DNA of 64,000 bases from Arthrobacter antibioticus (GCF_030063205.1 NZ_JASISQ010000004.1:213707-277706); one strand, 5' to 3'; counted from the first letter of the stretch, positions 54,812 to 64,000 are shown. Numbers and translations are program-made. The notes: generated by a model from the sequence alone, not told the origin.

Positions 54812-55864
54812 CTAGAAGCCCTCGACTGTTTTGAGTTTCGGTTCAGCTTCGGGTTCACTTTCGGTCAGGACACCTACACCCAATTTTGCCTTGATGAGCC
54901 GTTCAAGCTCATCTGCAAGCTCGGGATTATCCTTCAAGAAACGCCTGGAGTTTTCCATGCCCTGCCCCAACTGGTCACCGTCGTAGGTGTACCAGGAACC
55001 GGATTTGCGGATAATTCCGTGCTCAACACCCATGTCAATGATTCCGCCTTCACGCGAGATGCCCACACCATAGATGATGTCGAACTCGGCGATCTTGAAC
55101 GGTGGAGCCATCTTGTTTTTGACAACTTTGGCTTTGGTGCGGTTACCGACGGCATCCGCACCTTCCTTCAAAGTTTGGATCCGGCGAACGTCGATGCGGA
55201 TTGACGCATAGAACTTCAGCGCTTTTCCACCTGTTGTGGTTTCTGGGCTACCAAAGAAGACACCAATTTTTTCACGCAGCTGGTTAATGAAGATCGCAGT
55301 GGTTTTGGTTTGGCTCAGACGTCCGGTGATCTTACGTAACGCCTGGCTCATCAGTCGGGCTTGGAGACCCACATGGCTATCGCCCATGTCGCCTTCGATT
55401 TCGGCACGGGGCACCAGAGCCGCAACGGAGTCAATGACAATGACATCCAGCGAGCCTGACCCGATCAGCATGTCCATGATCTCCAGCGCCTGCTCACCGG
55501 TGTCAGGCTGAGAAACCAGCAATGCATCAACATCCACGCCCAGCTTTCCGGCGTAGTCGGGATCGAGCGCGTGTTCGGCATCAATGAAGGCAGCAATGCC
55601 TCCAAGCTTCTGTGCACTAGCCACTGCGTGCAGAGCCAGCGTGGTTTTACCAGAGGACTCTGGTCCGTAGATTTCTACAACACGCCCACGTGGCAGTCCG
55701 CCAATCCCCAGCGCCACATCCAAAGCGATCGACCCGGTAGGGATCACCTCAATGGGCGCGCGGATATCGTCACCCAAGCGCATGATTGAGCCTTTGCCAT
55801 ATTGCTTGTCAATCTGAGCCAGTGCTGCTGCCAGCGCTTTTTCACGGTCTGCGGGAGCGGCCAT
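54812..55864 (-). CDS. recA: Recombinase RecA
   Basis: 350 residues. Walker [26 protein letters not shown]-type Walker B ([22 protein letters not shown]), and L2 [28 protein letters not shown]. No intein. Catalyses strand exchange and triggers LexA self-cleavage. GAGGTG ribosome site. The promoter and LexA box lie about 260-290 bp upstream, giving a long leader. Confidence 0.98.
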   Translation of the reverse strand: MAAPADREKALAAALAQIDKQYGKGSIMRLGDDIRAPIEVIPTGSIALDVALGIGGLPRGRVVEIYGPESSGKTTLALHAVASAQKLGGIAAFIDAEHALDPDYAGKLGVDVDALLVSQPDTGEQALEIMDMLIGSGSLDVIVIDSVAALVPRAEIEGDMGDSHVGLQARLMSQALRKITGRLSQTKTTAIFINQLREKIGVFFGSPETTTGGKALKFYASIRIDVRRIQTLKEGADAVGNRTKAKVVKNKMAPPFKIAEFDIIYGVGISREGGIIDMGVEHGIIRKSGSWYTYDGDQLGQGMENSRRFLKDNPELADELERLIKAKLGVGVLTESEPEAEPKLKTVEGF

Positions 55865-56120
55865 GATTCACCTCGGTCTTTCTTTTGCGCCGTTTCCGGC
55901 CCTGTGCCGCTGCGCTAGTGGCGCAACGCACGGTTAGTGGTTTGATGCATTGCTGATGCACGCTAATGTTCTTCACCGATTTTCCGGCTCCCGCTAACTA
56001 CACGGGCCTGCAATTTCTACTTCTACCTAAAACGCTAGTTCAAGGGTCTGACATTGTCTGTGGCTACCGAACCTCAACTGCGAAATTGTGGAGAACTTTA
56101 TGGTTCACACAGCACAGCAC
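55865..56120 (-). other. recA 5' leader, about 257 nt
   Basis: The stretch between the predicted recA transcription start and the ATG holds no ORF of note. A GCTGATGCAT/ATGCATTGC-like inverted segment near 55940-55965 and a repeat CAGCACAGCACAC near 56110 are visible; no known riboswitch. Confidence 0.45.
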
Positions 56121-56127
56121 ACTGTAT

Positions 56128-56156
56128 ATTGTACTTTCGATCGAATAGATATTCGA
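56128..56156 (-). promoter_or_regulatory. recA promoter with LexA box
   Basis: TCGAATAGATATTCGA (56141-56156) is a perfect palindrome of the actinobacterial LexA type. On the minus strand TACAAT (56128-56133) follows as a -10 element, so the box covers the promoter spacer. Predicted start near 56121. Confidence 0.75.
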
Positions 56157-56227
56157 ACATTTCAGTCTATCTGCACGGCGTGTCGGAACTGCATGCTGCA
56201 CGCTGCACAGTCTGACCCTTGCTCCCC

Positions 56228-56449
56228 TTAGTTCTTGGGGGCAATGTCCCGGCCCAACCACCGCTCTTGCGGGACATCCTGAGTTTTGCAGACCTCAAGC
56301 CATATCTCTTTAGGCTCAAAGCCAGCACGAAGGGCCTCACTTGCGGTATTCCCGCCCACACCACTGAGCACCAGGTCTCGGGCCAGTACCCGGGAATAGG
56401 AGGGGCTAAATTCGTCATCCATCAATCGCCAAAATTCACTTACTCGCAC
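56228..56449 (-). CDS. DUF3046 domain protein
   Basis: 73 residues, MRVSEFWRLMDDEFSPSYSRVLARDLVLSGVGGNTASEALRAGFEPKEIWLEVC: a complete DUF3046 protein. It lies upstream of recA, as in mycobacteria (Rv2738c-like). Soluble and acidic-neutral; function unknown. Its 3' end is 72 bp from the recA LexA box. Confidence 0.9.
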   Translation of the reverse strand: MRVSEFWRLMDDEFSPSYSRVLARDLVLSGVGGNTASEALRAGFEPKEIWLEVCKTQDVPQERWLGRDIAPKN

Positions 56450-56866
56450 TCCACCATTCTCGCATGCCCGTCGTCTTGATAATCGCGTTGATAAAATCCA
56501 TAGTCAGTTGTTTTCGAGACCTCGAATGTCCCCCCGATATCTCCTGGCACCCTTCCGCAGGCAGCTGAGATCGTGGGACACCTTGCAGCATTGGAAGAAA
56601 TTATGCTCAATGGACGCGGAGGATGGAGGTGCCCAACTCATTGAGCTCAGTGCTGTTGCGGTTTTGAGCGAGAAAACAGACGCCGCTTTTATCCTCCCGA
56701 CGTTCACAAAACCTGCACAGTTATAGATAAGCGGCACGCCACATCGGGTTTCTCGAGGTGCTGCATCGATGTCGCTGGGTCCGTACTGGCAGCCGTCCCT
56801 GATAGTGGCCATGATTCCTTGACCCGGACGGACAGAGGAACAGCCTCAGCACAAACCTCATAGACG
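56450..56866. other. Gene-free region upstream of the DUF3046 gene
   Basis: No gene I can support. Overlapping short ORFs on both strands lack recognisable motifs. One plus-strand frame around 56515-56640 reads PPISPGTLPQAAEIVGHLAALEEIMLNGRGGW before a stop and could be a gene fragment, but I cannot identify it. Confidence 0.4.
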
Positions 56867-56902
56867 AAAAAACTGGACCTCTCCCGAAGGATAAGGTCCA
56901 GT
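56867..56902 (-). terminator. clgR terminator
   Basis: On the minus strand ACTGGACCT...AGGTCCAGT (9-bp stem, 13-nt loop with a UUCG core) runs into TTTTTT. It lies about 40 nt after the clgR stop; a textbook intrinsic terminator. Confidence 0.92.
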
Positions 56903-56942
56903 CTAGTTTTGGGGGTTGTCCTTGGTCACAGGCCAGCCGGGA

Positions 56943-57290
56943 TCAGAAAGCGTTGGACATTAAGCCCTTGCTTAGTTCATCGGAGAGTTCCTCATTCAAG
57001 TCCCTGCCATAGCGGGCAGCGAATTCTTGGGGAACAGTGTCCGGGACAGCCACGCCTTCGGCGATGGCCAAACGATCGCTTACTTCGCGAAGCATAAGCG
57101 AGAGAGGCACTTCAAGTGCGGAACAAATTGAGGCCAACAGTTCTGAGGAGGCTTCTTTTTGTCCGCGCTCCACTTCACTTAGATAACCCAGTGAGACACG
57201 TGCATTGTGCGAAACTTCGCGGAGGGTGCGGCCTTGACGTTGACGCACATCTCGAAGAACATCACCAATCTCGTGGCGTAATACCACCAT
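56943..57290 (-). CDS. clgR: XRE-family regulator, ClgR type
   Basis: 115 residues with an XRE helix-turn-helix at about 3-62 ([52 protein letters not shown]). ClgR activates clpP/clpC and stress genes in Actinobacteria; the neighbours cinA, pgsA and ftsK match its usual position. ATG 57290 has AAGGAG upstream, deciding it over 57383. The C-terminus (GLMSNAF) lacks the usual alanine-rich Clp degron, so turnover may differ. Confidence 0.88.
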   Translation of the reverse strand: MVVLRHEIGDVLRDVRQRQGRTLREVSHNARVSLGYLSEVERGQKEASSELLASICSALEVPLSLMLREVSDRLAIAEGVAVPDTVPQEFAARYGRDLNEELSDELSKGLMSNAF

Positions 57291-57527
57291 TTTGCGCTCC
57301 TTCTGCTGATGCGGTTTTTCGTCTGTCAAACCCACATCCCGCCAGCGCACTACGCCGTTTACGGATACGGGTTGTTTCACCATCGGTATCGCCTTACTCC
57401 TAGATCAGTTAACACACTTCATTGAATAGCACCTTCCGAAAGTTACCGGACGGTACTTAGAGACGCTTCGTGTTCCTATCCTAAAGGGGAAGGAACCATT
57501 TTGCGTTCACTATGACTAACTATCTAG

Positions 57528-58022
57528 TCACAACTTTTGTTCCCCGGCAGCTTTAATGACTTGTTCAAGCAGTGAAATGGCTTCCTGGGTGGCTTGTAAA
57601 CGGATCATTTCCCTGTCACCACCAAAATGATACTCATAGGATTGTGCCTCGCCGTCGAGGGCGACACCTATATAAACATGGCCAACTTCCTTGCCCTGAT
57701 GCGGTTCCGGACCGGCAACACCAGTGGTTGAGATGCCCACTCGGGAACTAGCTGCTGCACAGGCTCCCAACGCCATGGCGCAGGCAACCTCGGCGTCCAC
57801 TGCCCCCCGGCTTTCCAATAATTCGCAGGAAACTCCCAGCAAACGTTCCTTGAGCACGTTCTGGTAAGCAATGACACCGCCTTGAAACATCCCTGAAGCA
57901 CCCGGAACCTGAATGAGAGTTGCCGCCACCATCCCCCCAGTAAGCGACTCCGCGGTAGCAACAGTGATATCTGCCGCCACAGCTGAAGCGATCAGCGCAG
58001 CCAAACCCGTCTCAGTCAACAT
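57528..58022 (-). CDS. cinA: CinA-family protein (NMN deamidase domain)
   Basis: 164 residues, the CinA C-terminal domain alone (PncC-like nicotinamide mononucleotide deamidase): VATAESLTGGMVAATLIQVPGASGMFQGGVIAYQN and GISTTGVAGPEPHQGKEVGHVYIG. The N-terminal MoaB-like domain is absent, as is common in Actinobacteria. 3 nt after pgsA. Confidence 0.93.
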   Translation of the reverse strand: MLTETGLAALIASAVAADITVATAESLTGGMVAATLIQVPGASGMFQGGVIAYQNVLKERLLGVSCELLESRGAVDAEVACAMALGACAAASSRVGISTTGVAGPEPHQGKEVGHVYIGVALDGEAQSYEYHFGGDREMIRLQATQEAISLLEQVIKAAGEQKL

Positions 58023-58025
58023 CCG

Positions 58026-58682
58026 CTACCCCTGCTCTTTGTAGTCATTGGTGCTTGCGCGCTCCGCACTGTCAGGCCCTGCACTCTCAAGCCCGGCACT
58101 AATGCGACCAGACCTACGCAGCTGCCACGCTTTCAACACGTAATCCACTCCTGTGACCACTGTGACGGCAAGGGCCGCCAGCATGAGAACCAAAGCAAGA
58201 ATTGAGAGCCAGGAATGTGCCGGAGTCACAGGCAGGAGGTAAACGAAGATCGCCAAAGTTTGCATGACGGTTTTGAGCTTGCCGCCCTTTGACGCCGCCA
58301 TCACCCCGTAACGGATCACCACGAAGCGCAGTAGGGTAATGCCCAGCTCGCGAACAAGCATCACAATGGTGACCCACCACCACAGCTCCCCTACAACTGA
58401 AAGCATGACAAGCGCGGAACCAATGAGAAGTTTGTCGGCAATAGGATCCGCAATCTTCCCGAAGTTTGTGACAAGTCCACGCGCCCGGGCGATATCGCCG
58501 TCGAGCTTGTCTGTGTAAATAGCAACCACAAACAACGCTGCCGCCAACCACCGCAGTTGCCCGTAGGCACCCCCGTCCGCCACGAAGGCCCAGATGAAAA
58601 ATGGCACCAACACGATGCGCAAAAGCGTCAACGCGTTGGGTAGGTTCCAGTTCGAAGGGCGTGGCGCCACCGTTTCACTCAC
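58026..58682 (-). CDS. pgsA: CDP-diacylglycerol-glycerol-3-phosphate 3-phosphatidyltransferase
   Basis: Integral membrane enzyme of phosphatidylglycerol synthesis, 218 residues. CDP-alcohol phosphotransferase signature DGDIARARGLVTNFGKIADPIADK intact (DGx2ARx8Gx3Dx3D). PNALTLLRIVLVPFFIWAF is the first helix. The last ~30 residues are polar, with SAGPDSAERAS. Start is GTG. A related PgsA2-like family member cannot be excluded. Confidence 0.93.
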   Translation of the reverse strand: MSETVAPRPSNWNLPNALTLLRIVLVPFFIWAFVADGGAYGQLRWLAAALFVVAIYTDKLDGDIARARGLVTNFGKIADPIADKLLIGSALVMLSVVGELWWWVTIVMLVRELGITLLRFVVIRYGVMAASKGGKLKTVMQTLAIFVYLLPVTPAHSWLSILALVLMLAALAVTVVTGVDYVLKAWQLRRSGRISAGLESAGPDSAERASTNDYKEQG

Positions 58683-58758
58683 TGTGCAAGGCTATCGGCA
58701 AATAGGACGGCAGGACGATTTTTGCATCGTCTGGCCAACTTTAATGTCCTGACAAACG

Positions 58759-61704
58759 CTAATGTCCTGTCAATGACCATGCGTCCTCGCCACCCTCTTC
58801 ATCGTCACCTGTTACATCTGCGCCATCGTTGTAGTCAACCACTTGGGTCCGGTTGGCCAGGTCATCCGCAACAAGATCGCCTCCCCAACCATGGTTGGCA
58901 TTGGCGTTATCGGCAAGTGCGGCAATCTTGGGGTCAACGCCAGGGGCGCCTGATCCTTCGGACGAAGGATCGCTGCCTGAGACTGCCGGGGTGGCTCCGT
59001 CACCGCGAATGGCGGCGAGGGTTTCGGCAAGATCATCCGGCTTGACGAGTACATCGCGTGCCTTGGATCCCTCAGAGGGACCCACTACCCCGCGGGACTC
59101 CAACAAGTCCATGAGCCGGCCGGCCTTGGCGAACCCAACACGCAGCTTTCGCTGCAGCATCGATGTTGAGCCGAACTGTGTAGTCACCACCAGTTCAGTT
59201 GCCTGCAGCAGCACGTCCATGTCATCACCGATGTCATCTTCGATGATTTTCTTGGGCGCCTCGGTAGCAACATCATCGCGATAAGTGGCTTTCAGCTGAC
59301 CCTTGACATGGTCAACGACGCTCTTGATTTCAGCTTCTGTGACCCATGCACCCTGCACACGGACAGGCTTGGATTTGCCCATAGGAAGGAACAGGGCGTC
59401 ACCTTGGCCTAGAAGTTTCTCTGCACCGGGCTGATCAAGGACAACTCGAGAGTCAGTGACGGATGAGGTGGCAAATGCCATCCGCGAAGGTACGTTGGCT
59501 TTGATCAAACCTGTCACAACGTCCACTGAGGGACGCTGTGTGGCAAGAACCAGGTGGATACCGGCGGCACGTGCAAGCTGGGTGATGCGAACAATGGAAT
59601 CTTCCACATCGCGCGGAGCAACCATCATCAAATCCGCGAGCTCATCGACTATCACCAAGAGGTACGGGTATGGCTTAATAACGCGTTTTGAATCAACCGG
59701 CGGATGAACGCTGCCGGCTTTCACTGCCTTGTTGAACTCGTCAATGTGCTTGAAACCAAAATTCGCCAGGTCGTCGTAGCGGGTATCCATCTCACGTACT
59801 ACCCACTGCAAGGCTTCGGCGGCTTTTTTAGGGTTGGTAATGATGGGGGTGATCAGGTGCGGGACGCCTTCATAGGCCGTCAATTCAACACGCTTGGGGT
59901 CAACCATCACCATCCGCACCTCATCTGGGGTGGCCCGCATCAGGATGGAAACAATCATGGAGTTCACAAACGATGACTTACCAGCACCGGTTGCACCGGC
60001 AACAAGAAGGTGCGGCATCTTGGCTAGGTTTGCCACGACAAAGCCGCCTTCAACGTCCTTGCCCACCCCCATAACCATTGGATGTTCGGTCCGCCTGGCG
60101 TTAGCCGAACGAAGCACGTCCCCTAGCACCACAATTTCCTTGTCGGCGTTAGGGATCTCGATGCCAATGGCGCTCTTTCCCGGGATGGGGCTCAGGATTC
60201 GTACATCCGATGACGCCACGGCATAGGAAATGTTCTTGCTCAACGCAGTGACACGCTCAACTTTTGTGCCCGGAGATAATTCAATTTCATACCGGGTAAC
60301 TGTGGGCCCGCGGCTAAATCCTGTGACCTTGGCATCAACGTTGAATTGTTGCATTGTATCTGTCAGTGCCGCCACCACTGTGTCATTGGCTGCGGTGGCG
60401 TCCTTCCCTGGGGGCCCTGCCGGCAAAAGTTCAGAACCCGGCAGCGTGTAGGTGACGTCTCCGGAAAGTTGGAGTTGTTCCGAGCGGGCCGGGATGGGAC
60501 TTGGGGCCGTTCTTGGCGGGGCCGCAATGGTGCGATCTACCACTGAGCCAACGCCGTCTGCGTTAGCTGCAGGGTTGCCTGCAGCATCCCTGGCCGCGTT
60601 TGCGGCAACAATACCGATCGCTTCGGTTACGGGCTCCGTGTTCTGCTGGCCGTCAAAAACTTCGCTGGTGGTGGGAAGTCCCTGCCTGGCCTTGATCTTA
60701 TCCGCTGCCAACTCATCTCTGGTTGGCCGGCGCACCCCTGGCCGCAGTGAGGCATTGGCCGACGCCGGGGCCTGGTTTTCATCCTCGTCCGCGTCTATGA
60801 GAGGGGTATCGAATGCTTCAATACCCAGAACATCATCATTCTCAGCCTCACGGGCAGCCTTCTGTCGGGCCCGCAGTCCTCGCGGCTTCTTCGGCGGGTT
60901 GGCGCCGTCGTGGTTGTCCTGGTACAAGTAACTTTGATCGTGGCCAGTCCCGTCCACGTCATAATCCGACTCCGGTGCGCTACCCATGAGTTTCTCGTAG
61001 GCACCGCGCAAACGTGCCGGAATGTGGCGCACCGGTGTGTTGGTTAATACCAGCACACTGGCGAAGGCAACAACGGAGAAGAACACTACTGCGGTAACGG
61101 AACCCAATTTGGCCACGAGGCCTCCACTGAGTGCACCCACCATGCCACCGGCCGCACTGACACCAGCAAAACCATCAGCAATGTTGGGGTTGCCCGCGGC
61201 AACATGCGCCAAGGCGCAGCCAGCCAGTGTCAGGATACAAAAGCCTAGCGCCACCCGATTATTCGTGGACATGTCGGTTGGCTGCCTAAAAACTAAGACA
61301 GAAAAAATAAGGAACATTGGTGGCAGCAGCACGGCGAACCAGCCAAAGCTGCCCTGCACAACACCCTGCACTGCGTCGGCAACGTTTCCGGAAAGTCCCC
61401 ACCACTCAAAAGTGGCAATAATGATGGCAAGTAAAATGAACAGCAGTCCCGAACCGTCACGACGTTCGTGGGCGGGCATGGCGCTTTTGTCGGTTCCCAT
61501 GCGGCGGATGGCGCCTCCAATCAAGTGGCCCGTGCCCTGCCACAAGCCCACCACCATGCGCACTGGCCACACCAAACGCACCTCCGGCTCAGGAACGGGA
61601 GGTTTGCTGCGTGTTACCGGCGTCTTTGTGGTCTTTGCGGTGCGCGGTGAAGCGCCACCCTGCTGACCGGCGGACGAACGGGCGGGGGAAGAACGAGTCG
61701 CCAT
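58759..61704 (-). CDS. ftsK: DNA translocase FtsK
   Basis: Septal DNA pump, 981 residues. About four N-terminal membrane helices (70-240), a polar linker (240-480), the motor with Walker A VAGATGAGKSSFVNSM and VIVDELADLMM, and the C-terminal gamma winged helix (SMLQRKLRVGFAKAGRLMDLLESRG) that reads KOPS-like sites, then an acidic tail. ATG 61704 is where homology starts; TACCGT lies 6 nt upstream and no ribosome site is seen, so leaderless. The stop lies in an imperfect 18-bp tandem duplication (58742-58777). Confidence 0.95.
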   Translation of the reverse strand: MATRSSPARSSAGQQGGASPRTAKTTKTPVTRSKPPVPEPEVRLVWPVRMVVGLWQGTGHLIGGAIRRMGTDKSAMPAHERRDGSGLLFILLAIIIATFEWWGLSGNVADAVQGVVQGSFGWFAVLLPPMFLIFSVLVFRQPTDMSTNNRVALGFCILTLAGCALAHVAAGNPNIADGFAGVSAAGGMVGALSGGLVAKLGSVTAVVFFSVVAFASVLVLTNTPVRHIPARLRGAYEKLMGSAPESDYDVDGTGHDQSYLYQDNHDGANPPKKPRGLRARQKAAREAENDDVLGIEAFDTPLIDADEDENQAPASANASLRPGVRRPTRDELAADKIKARQGLPTTSEVFDGQQNTEPVTEAIGIVAANAARDAAGNPAANADGVGSVVDRTIAAPPRTAPSPIPARSEQLQLSGDVTYTLPGSELLPAGPPGKDATAANDTVVAALTDTMQQFNVDAKVTGFSRGPTVTRYEIELSPGTKVERVTALSKNISYAVASSDVRILSPIPGKSAIGIEIPNADKEIVVLGDVLRSANARRTEHPMVMGVGKDVEGGFVVANLAKMPHLLVAGATGAGKSSFVNSMIVSILMRATPDEVRMVMVDPKRVELTAYEGVPHLITPIITNPKKAAEALQWVVREMDTRYDDLANFGFKHIDEFNKAVKAGSVHPPVDSKRVIKPYPYLLVIVDELADLMMVAPRDVEDSIVRITQLARAAGIHLVLATQRPSVDVVTGLIKANVPSRMAFATSSVTDSRVVLDQPGAEKLLGQGDALFLPMGKSKPVRVQGAWVTEAEIKSVVDHVKGQLKATYRDDVATEAPKKIIEDDIGDDMDVLLQATELVVTTQFGSTSMLQRKLRVGFAKAGRLMDLLESRGVVGPSEGSKARDVLVKPDDLAETLAAIRGDGATPAVSGSDPSSEGSGAPGVDPKIAALADNANANHGWGGDLVADDLANRTQVVDYNDGADVTGDDEEGGEDAWSLTGH

Positions 61705-61793
61705 AGTCCAACGGTACCGCCCGCAGCGCGGGATCCTGCGGATTTGGCCAGCAAAGAACACGTGGTGGCAGGCACACACACCATCCGGAGCGG

Positions 61794-63485
61794 CTAAGCC
61801 TCCAGCACCACCGGGATGATCATTGGGCGTCGACGCAGCTTACGATTGACCCAGGTGCCAATCACCCGGCGTACAACCTGCTGGAGCTGGTGGGTTGTGT
61901 GATCGGTTGAAGCCATAACAGCTTCTTCAAGAGCTGCCGCAATTTTGGGTTTGATCTCATCAAAAACGGATTCATCTTCGGCAACACCGCGAGCATGAAT
62001 ATCTGGACCAGAGACGATCTTCCCGGTGGCCCGATTAACCACAGTGATGATGGAAATAAATCCCTCATCACCAAGTACGCGCCTGTCTTTGAGATCGGCA
62101 TCGGTGATCTCGCCAACGCTGTGACCGTCAACGTAAACAAAACCACATTCCACCTGGCCCACAATCTTGGCCACGCCGTCTTTTAGATCGATAACAGAGC
62201 CGTCGTCGGTGAGCAGCACGTTTTCTGCCGGGACACCGGATGAGATAGCGATATTGGCGTTGGCGATGAGGTGCCTGGTTTCCCCATGCACTGGCATGAC
62301 GTTCTTGGGCGTCAGGATGTTGTAGCAATACAACAGCTCCCCCGCAGCGGCATGACCTGACACATGAACCTTGGCAGTGCCCTTGTGGATGACGTCGGCG
62401 CCAAGCTTGAGCAGACCGTTAATAATCCGGAACACAGCGTTTTCATTGCCTGGGATCAGTGACGAGGCCAAAATGACTGTATCGCCCTTGCCCACTATGA
62501 TTTTATGATCTCCGTTGGCCATGCGTGACAGTGCGGCCATGGGCTCACCCTGGGAACCTGTTGACATCAAAACAACTTTATTATCTGGAAGCTTATCTAC
62601 GTTTTTCAGGTCAACAAGAACATCTGCCGGCACGTGCAAATAGCCCAGCTTGGCGGCAATGGCCATGTTTCTGACCATTGAACGCCCCACGAAGGCAACT
62701 TTGCGATCGTGCAATACTGCAGCGTTGAGCACTTGCTGCACGCGATGGACATGGGAAGAGAAGCTAGCGACAATGATGCGTTTGTCGGCTTTGCCGAACA
62801 GTCCCTCGAGCGTGGGCCCAATCTCTGCCTCACTGGTGGTGAAACCGGGCACATCGGCGTTGGTTGAGTCAACGAGGAACAAATCAACCCCCTCCTCCCC
62901 CAGCCGGGCGAAGTGGCGCAGGTCAGTAATGCGCCCATCAAGGGGCAGCTGGTCCATCTTGAAGTCGCCCGTGTGCAGCACAGTGCCACCGTCAGTACGA
63001 ATGAACACAGCTAGCGCGTCAGGGATCGAGTGATTTACGGCAATGAACTCACACGCGAATGGGCCCAGCTGTTCGACTTGCTCCTCTTTGACAGTCAACG
63101 TCCACGGCTTGATGCGATGCTCAATTAGCTTGGCTTCGATGAATGCCAGTGTCAGTTGCGAGCCGATCAGGGGGATGTCTTGACGCAGACGCAAAAGGTA
63201 CGGGACCGCGCCGATGTGGTCCTCGTGACCATGCGTAAGTACTACTCCAACAATGTCCTCTAAACGGTCCTTGATGTAGGAAAAGTCGGGTAGGATCACG
63301 TCCACACCGGGCTGGTCCTCTTCAGGGAACAGCACGCCGCAATCAACTATGAGCAGCTTGCCGCCCATTTCAAAGACTGTCATGTTGCGGCCAATCTCAC
63401 CAATGCCGCCCAACGGAACTATGCGCAAAGTTCCCTTGTCCAGTGTGGGTGGTGTTCGCAGCCCGAGCTCGGTCATTTGGCTCAT
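61794..63485 (-). CDS. rnj: Ribonuclease J
   Basis: Metallo-beta-lactamase/beta-CASP ribonuclease with endo- and 5'-exonuclease activity, 563 residues. Zinc motif LTHGHEDHIGAVPYLL, PLGGIGEIGRNMTVFE start, NHSIPDAL and HVSGHAAAGELL (beta-CASP motifs), C-terminal domain. 2 nt after dapA, the usual actinobacterial pairing. Confidence 0.97.
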   Translation of the reverse strand: MSQMTELGLRTPPTLDKGTLRIVPLGGIGEIGRNMTVFEMGGKLLIVDCGVLFPEEDQPGVDVILPDFSYIKDRLEDIVGVVLTHGHEDHIGAVPYLLRLRQDIPLIGSQLTLAFIEAKLIEHRIKPWTLTVKEEQVEQLGPFACEFIAVNHSIPDALAVFIRTDGGTVLHTGDFKMDQLPLDGRITDLRHFARLGEEGVDLFLVDSTNADVPGFTTSEAEIGPTLEGLFGKADKRIIVASFSSHVHRVQQVLNAAVLHDRKVAFVGRSMVRNMAIAAKLGYLHVPADVLVDLKNVDKLPDNKVVLMSTGSQGEPMAALSRMANGDHKIIVGKGDTVILASSLIPGNENAVFRIINGLLKLGADVIHKGTAKVHVSGHAAAGELLYCYNILTPKNVMPVHGETRHLIANANIAISSGVPAENVLLTDDGSVIDLKDGVAKIVGQVECGFVYVDGHSVGEITDADLKDRRVLGDEGFISIITVVNRATGKIVSGPDIHARGVAEDESVFDEIKPKIAAALEEAVMASTDHTTHQLQQVVRRVIGTWVNRKLRRRPMIIPVVLEA

Positions 63486-63487
63486 GC

Positions 63488-64000
63488 CTAGACTTCCATT
63501 CCAGCTTCGGCAAGGTCAGCCTTGATCAAGGCGATCTCCGCTTCGTCCGGCTCCACCAGGGGCAGCCGGACAATGGAGTTGGGCAGGAGTCCTTGCCACT
63601 TGAGAATTTGTTTGACGGCGACAGCCCCTTGCACGTGGCCCATGGTTGCCCTAATAACTGCATCAAGTTCAAAGTGAATACGGCGGGCCGTGGCAAAGTC
63701 TCCAGCCGTGGCGGCGTCAATCAGGGCACGGAACTTGCGGGGAGCAACATGGGCGCTGACACTGACAAGTCCGACGGCGCCAGCAGCCATCAGCGGCAGC
63801 GTCAGTCCGTCGTCGCCCGAGTAAACATCGAGATCGGTGTTCGCCAGGACCCGGCTTGTCGCGGTGAAATCTGCCTTGGCGTCCTTCAGCGCAGTGATGC
63901 GAGGGTGCGCGGCCAGCCGGATGATCGTCTCGGTGGTGATAGGCACCCCGGAACGTCCAGGGATGTCATAAATCATGACTGGAAGCTCGGTGGAATCAGC
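63488..64000 (-). CDS. dapA: 4-hydroxy-tetrahydrodipicolinate synthase, C-terminal part
   Basis: The coding frame runs off the right edge, so only the last ~170 residues are seen. ELPVMIYDIPGRSGVPI has the active-site tyrosine in YDIPGRSG, followed by HPRITALKDAKAD with the Schiff-base lysine, and YSGDDGLTLPLMAAGAVGLVSV. First committed step of the lysine/diaminopimelate pathway, fitting dapF at 49203-50135. Confidence 0.95.
   Translation of the reverse strand, partial: ADSTELPVMIYDIPGRSGVPITTETIIRLAAHPRITALKDAKADFTATSRVLANTDLDVYSGDDGLTLPLMAAGAVGLVSVSAHVAPRKFRALIDAATAGDFATARRIHFELDAVIRATMGHVQGAVAVKQILKWQGLLPNSIVRLPLVEPDEAEIALIKADLAEAGMEV

Noticed and set aside
56504-56812. 102-codon minus-strand ORF and 72-codon plus-strand ORF in the recA-clgR gap
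   Set aside because: They overlap each other, lack ribosome sites and show no recognisable domain.

Overview
The window reads as a stretch of core chromosome from an actinobacterium of the Micrococcaceae (Arthrobacter sensu lato). The evidence is gene content and order: argCJBDFR-GH, pheST, infC-rpmI-rplT, hisC-B-H-A, lexA divergent from a LysM gene, dinG-hflX, dapF-miaA-miaB, recX-recA-DUF3046, clgR-cinA-pgsA-ftsK-rnj-dapA. GC content is moderate by eye (not computed), which could fit a cold-adapted member of the group. Most genes lie on the minus strand. I saw no tRNA, rRNA, IS element, prophage or CRISPR array.

Layout. 1-184 is a 55-bp tandem array cut by the window edge. 254-9105 is the complete arginine pathway in one direction, with an ArgR operator at an internal argG promoter. 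9245-17688 holds a quinone oxidoreductase and the most interesting locus: a Pls-like (poly-epsilon-lysine synthetase type) single-module NRPS of about 1340 residues, an M1 aminopeptidase just downstream, an Sfp-type phosphopantetheinyl transferase and a PPK2 kinase. 17938-19680 holds a proline iminopeptidase and a decayed GntR/DUF1648 pair. 19811-23452 is pheST. 23634-26020 is a small cell-envelope operon of two related lipoproteins, an HExxH membrane protein and a SIMPL protein. 26186-33491 holds an acyl-CoA ligase, a LexA-box-preceded radical SAM protein, a NUDIX hydrolase, an MFS pump, a CDF transporter and an rRNA methyltransferase. 33558-42327 has infC-rpmI-rplT (AUU start on infC), an MFS pump, SseB and his genes. 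42671-64000 holds the SOS core (LysM division inhibitor, lexA, recA-recX), helicase, GTPase, tRNA-modification genes, cell division and RNA-processing genes.

Three themes cross gene boundaries. (1) An SOS regulon: four LexA-type boxes precede the radical SAM gene, the LysM gene, lexA and recA. (2) Many short tandem arrays: 15-bp repeats (pentapeptides) inside at least four unrelated proteins, 18-bp repeats in two more, and 14-, 17-, 20-, 32- and 55-bp arrays between genes. This looks like a lineage-wide slippage or duplication tendency. (3) Many start codons have a TANNNT -10 element 6-7 nt upstream and no Shine-Dalgarno sequence (argC, hisC, dapF, ftsK, ppk2, the M1 peptidase, the TrmH-type methyltransferase, the first lipoprotein), implying leaderless mRNAs.

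The best candidate for a previously undescribed system is 10435-16748. Hand alignment of the adenylation domain gives a specificity code (DAESIGTVVK) close to a known lysine code, with six membrane segments around three soluble domains as in Pls. The cell may therefore make a cationic homopoly(amino acid), with the M1 peptidase as partner hydrolase and the phosphopantetheinyl transferase as activator.
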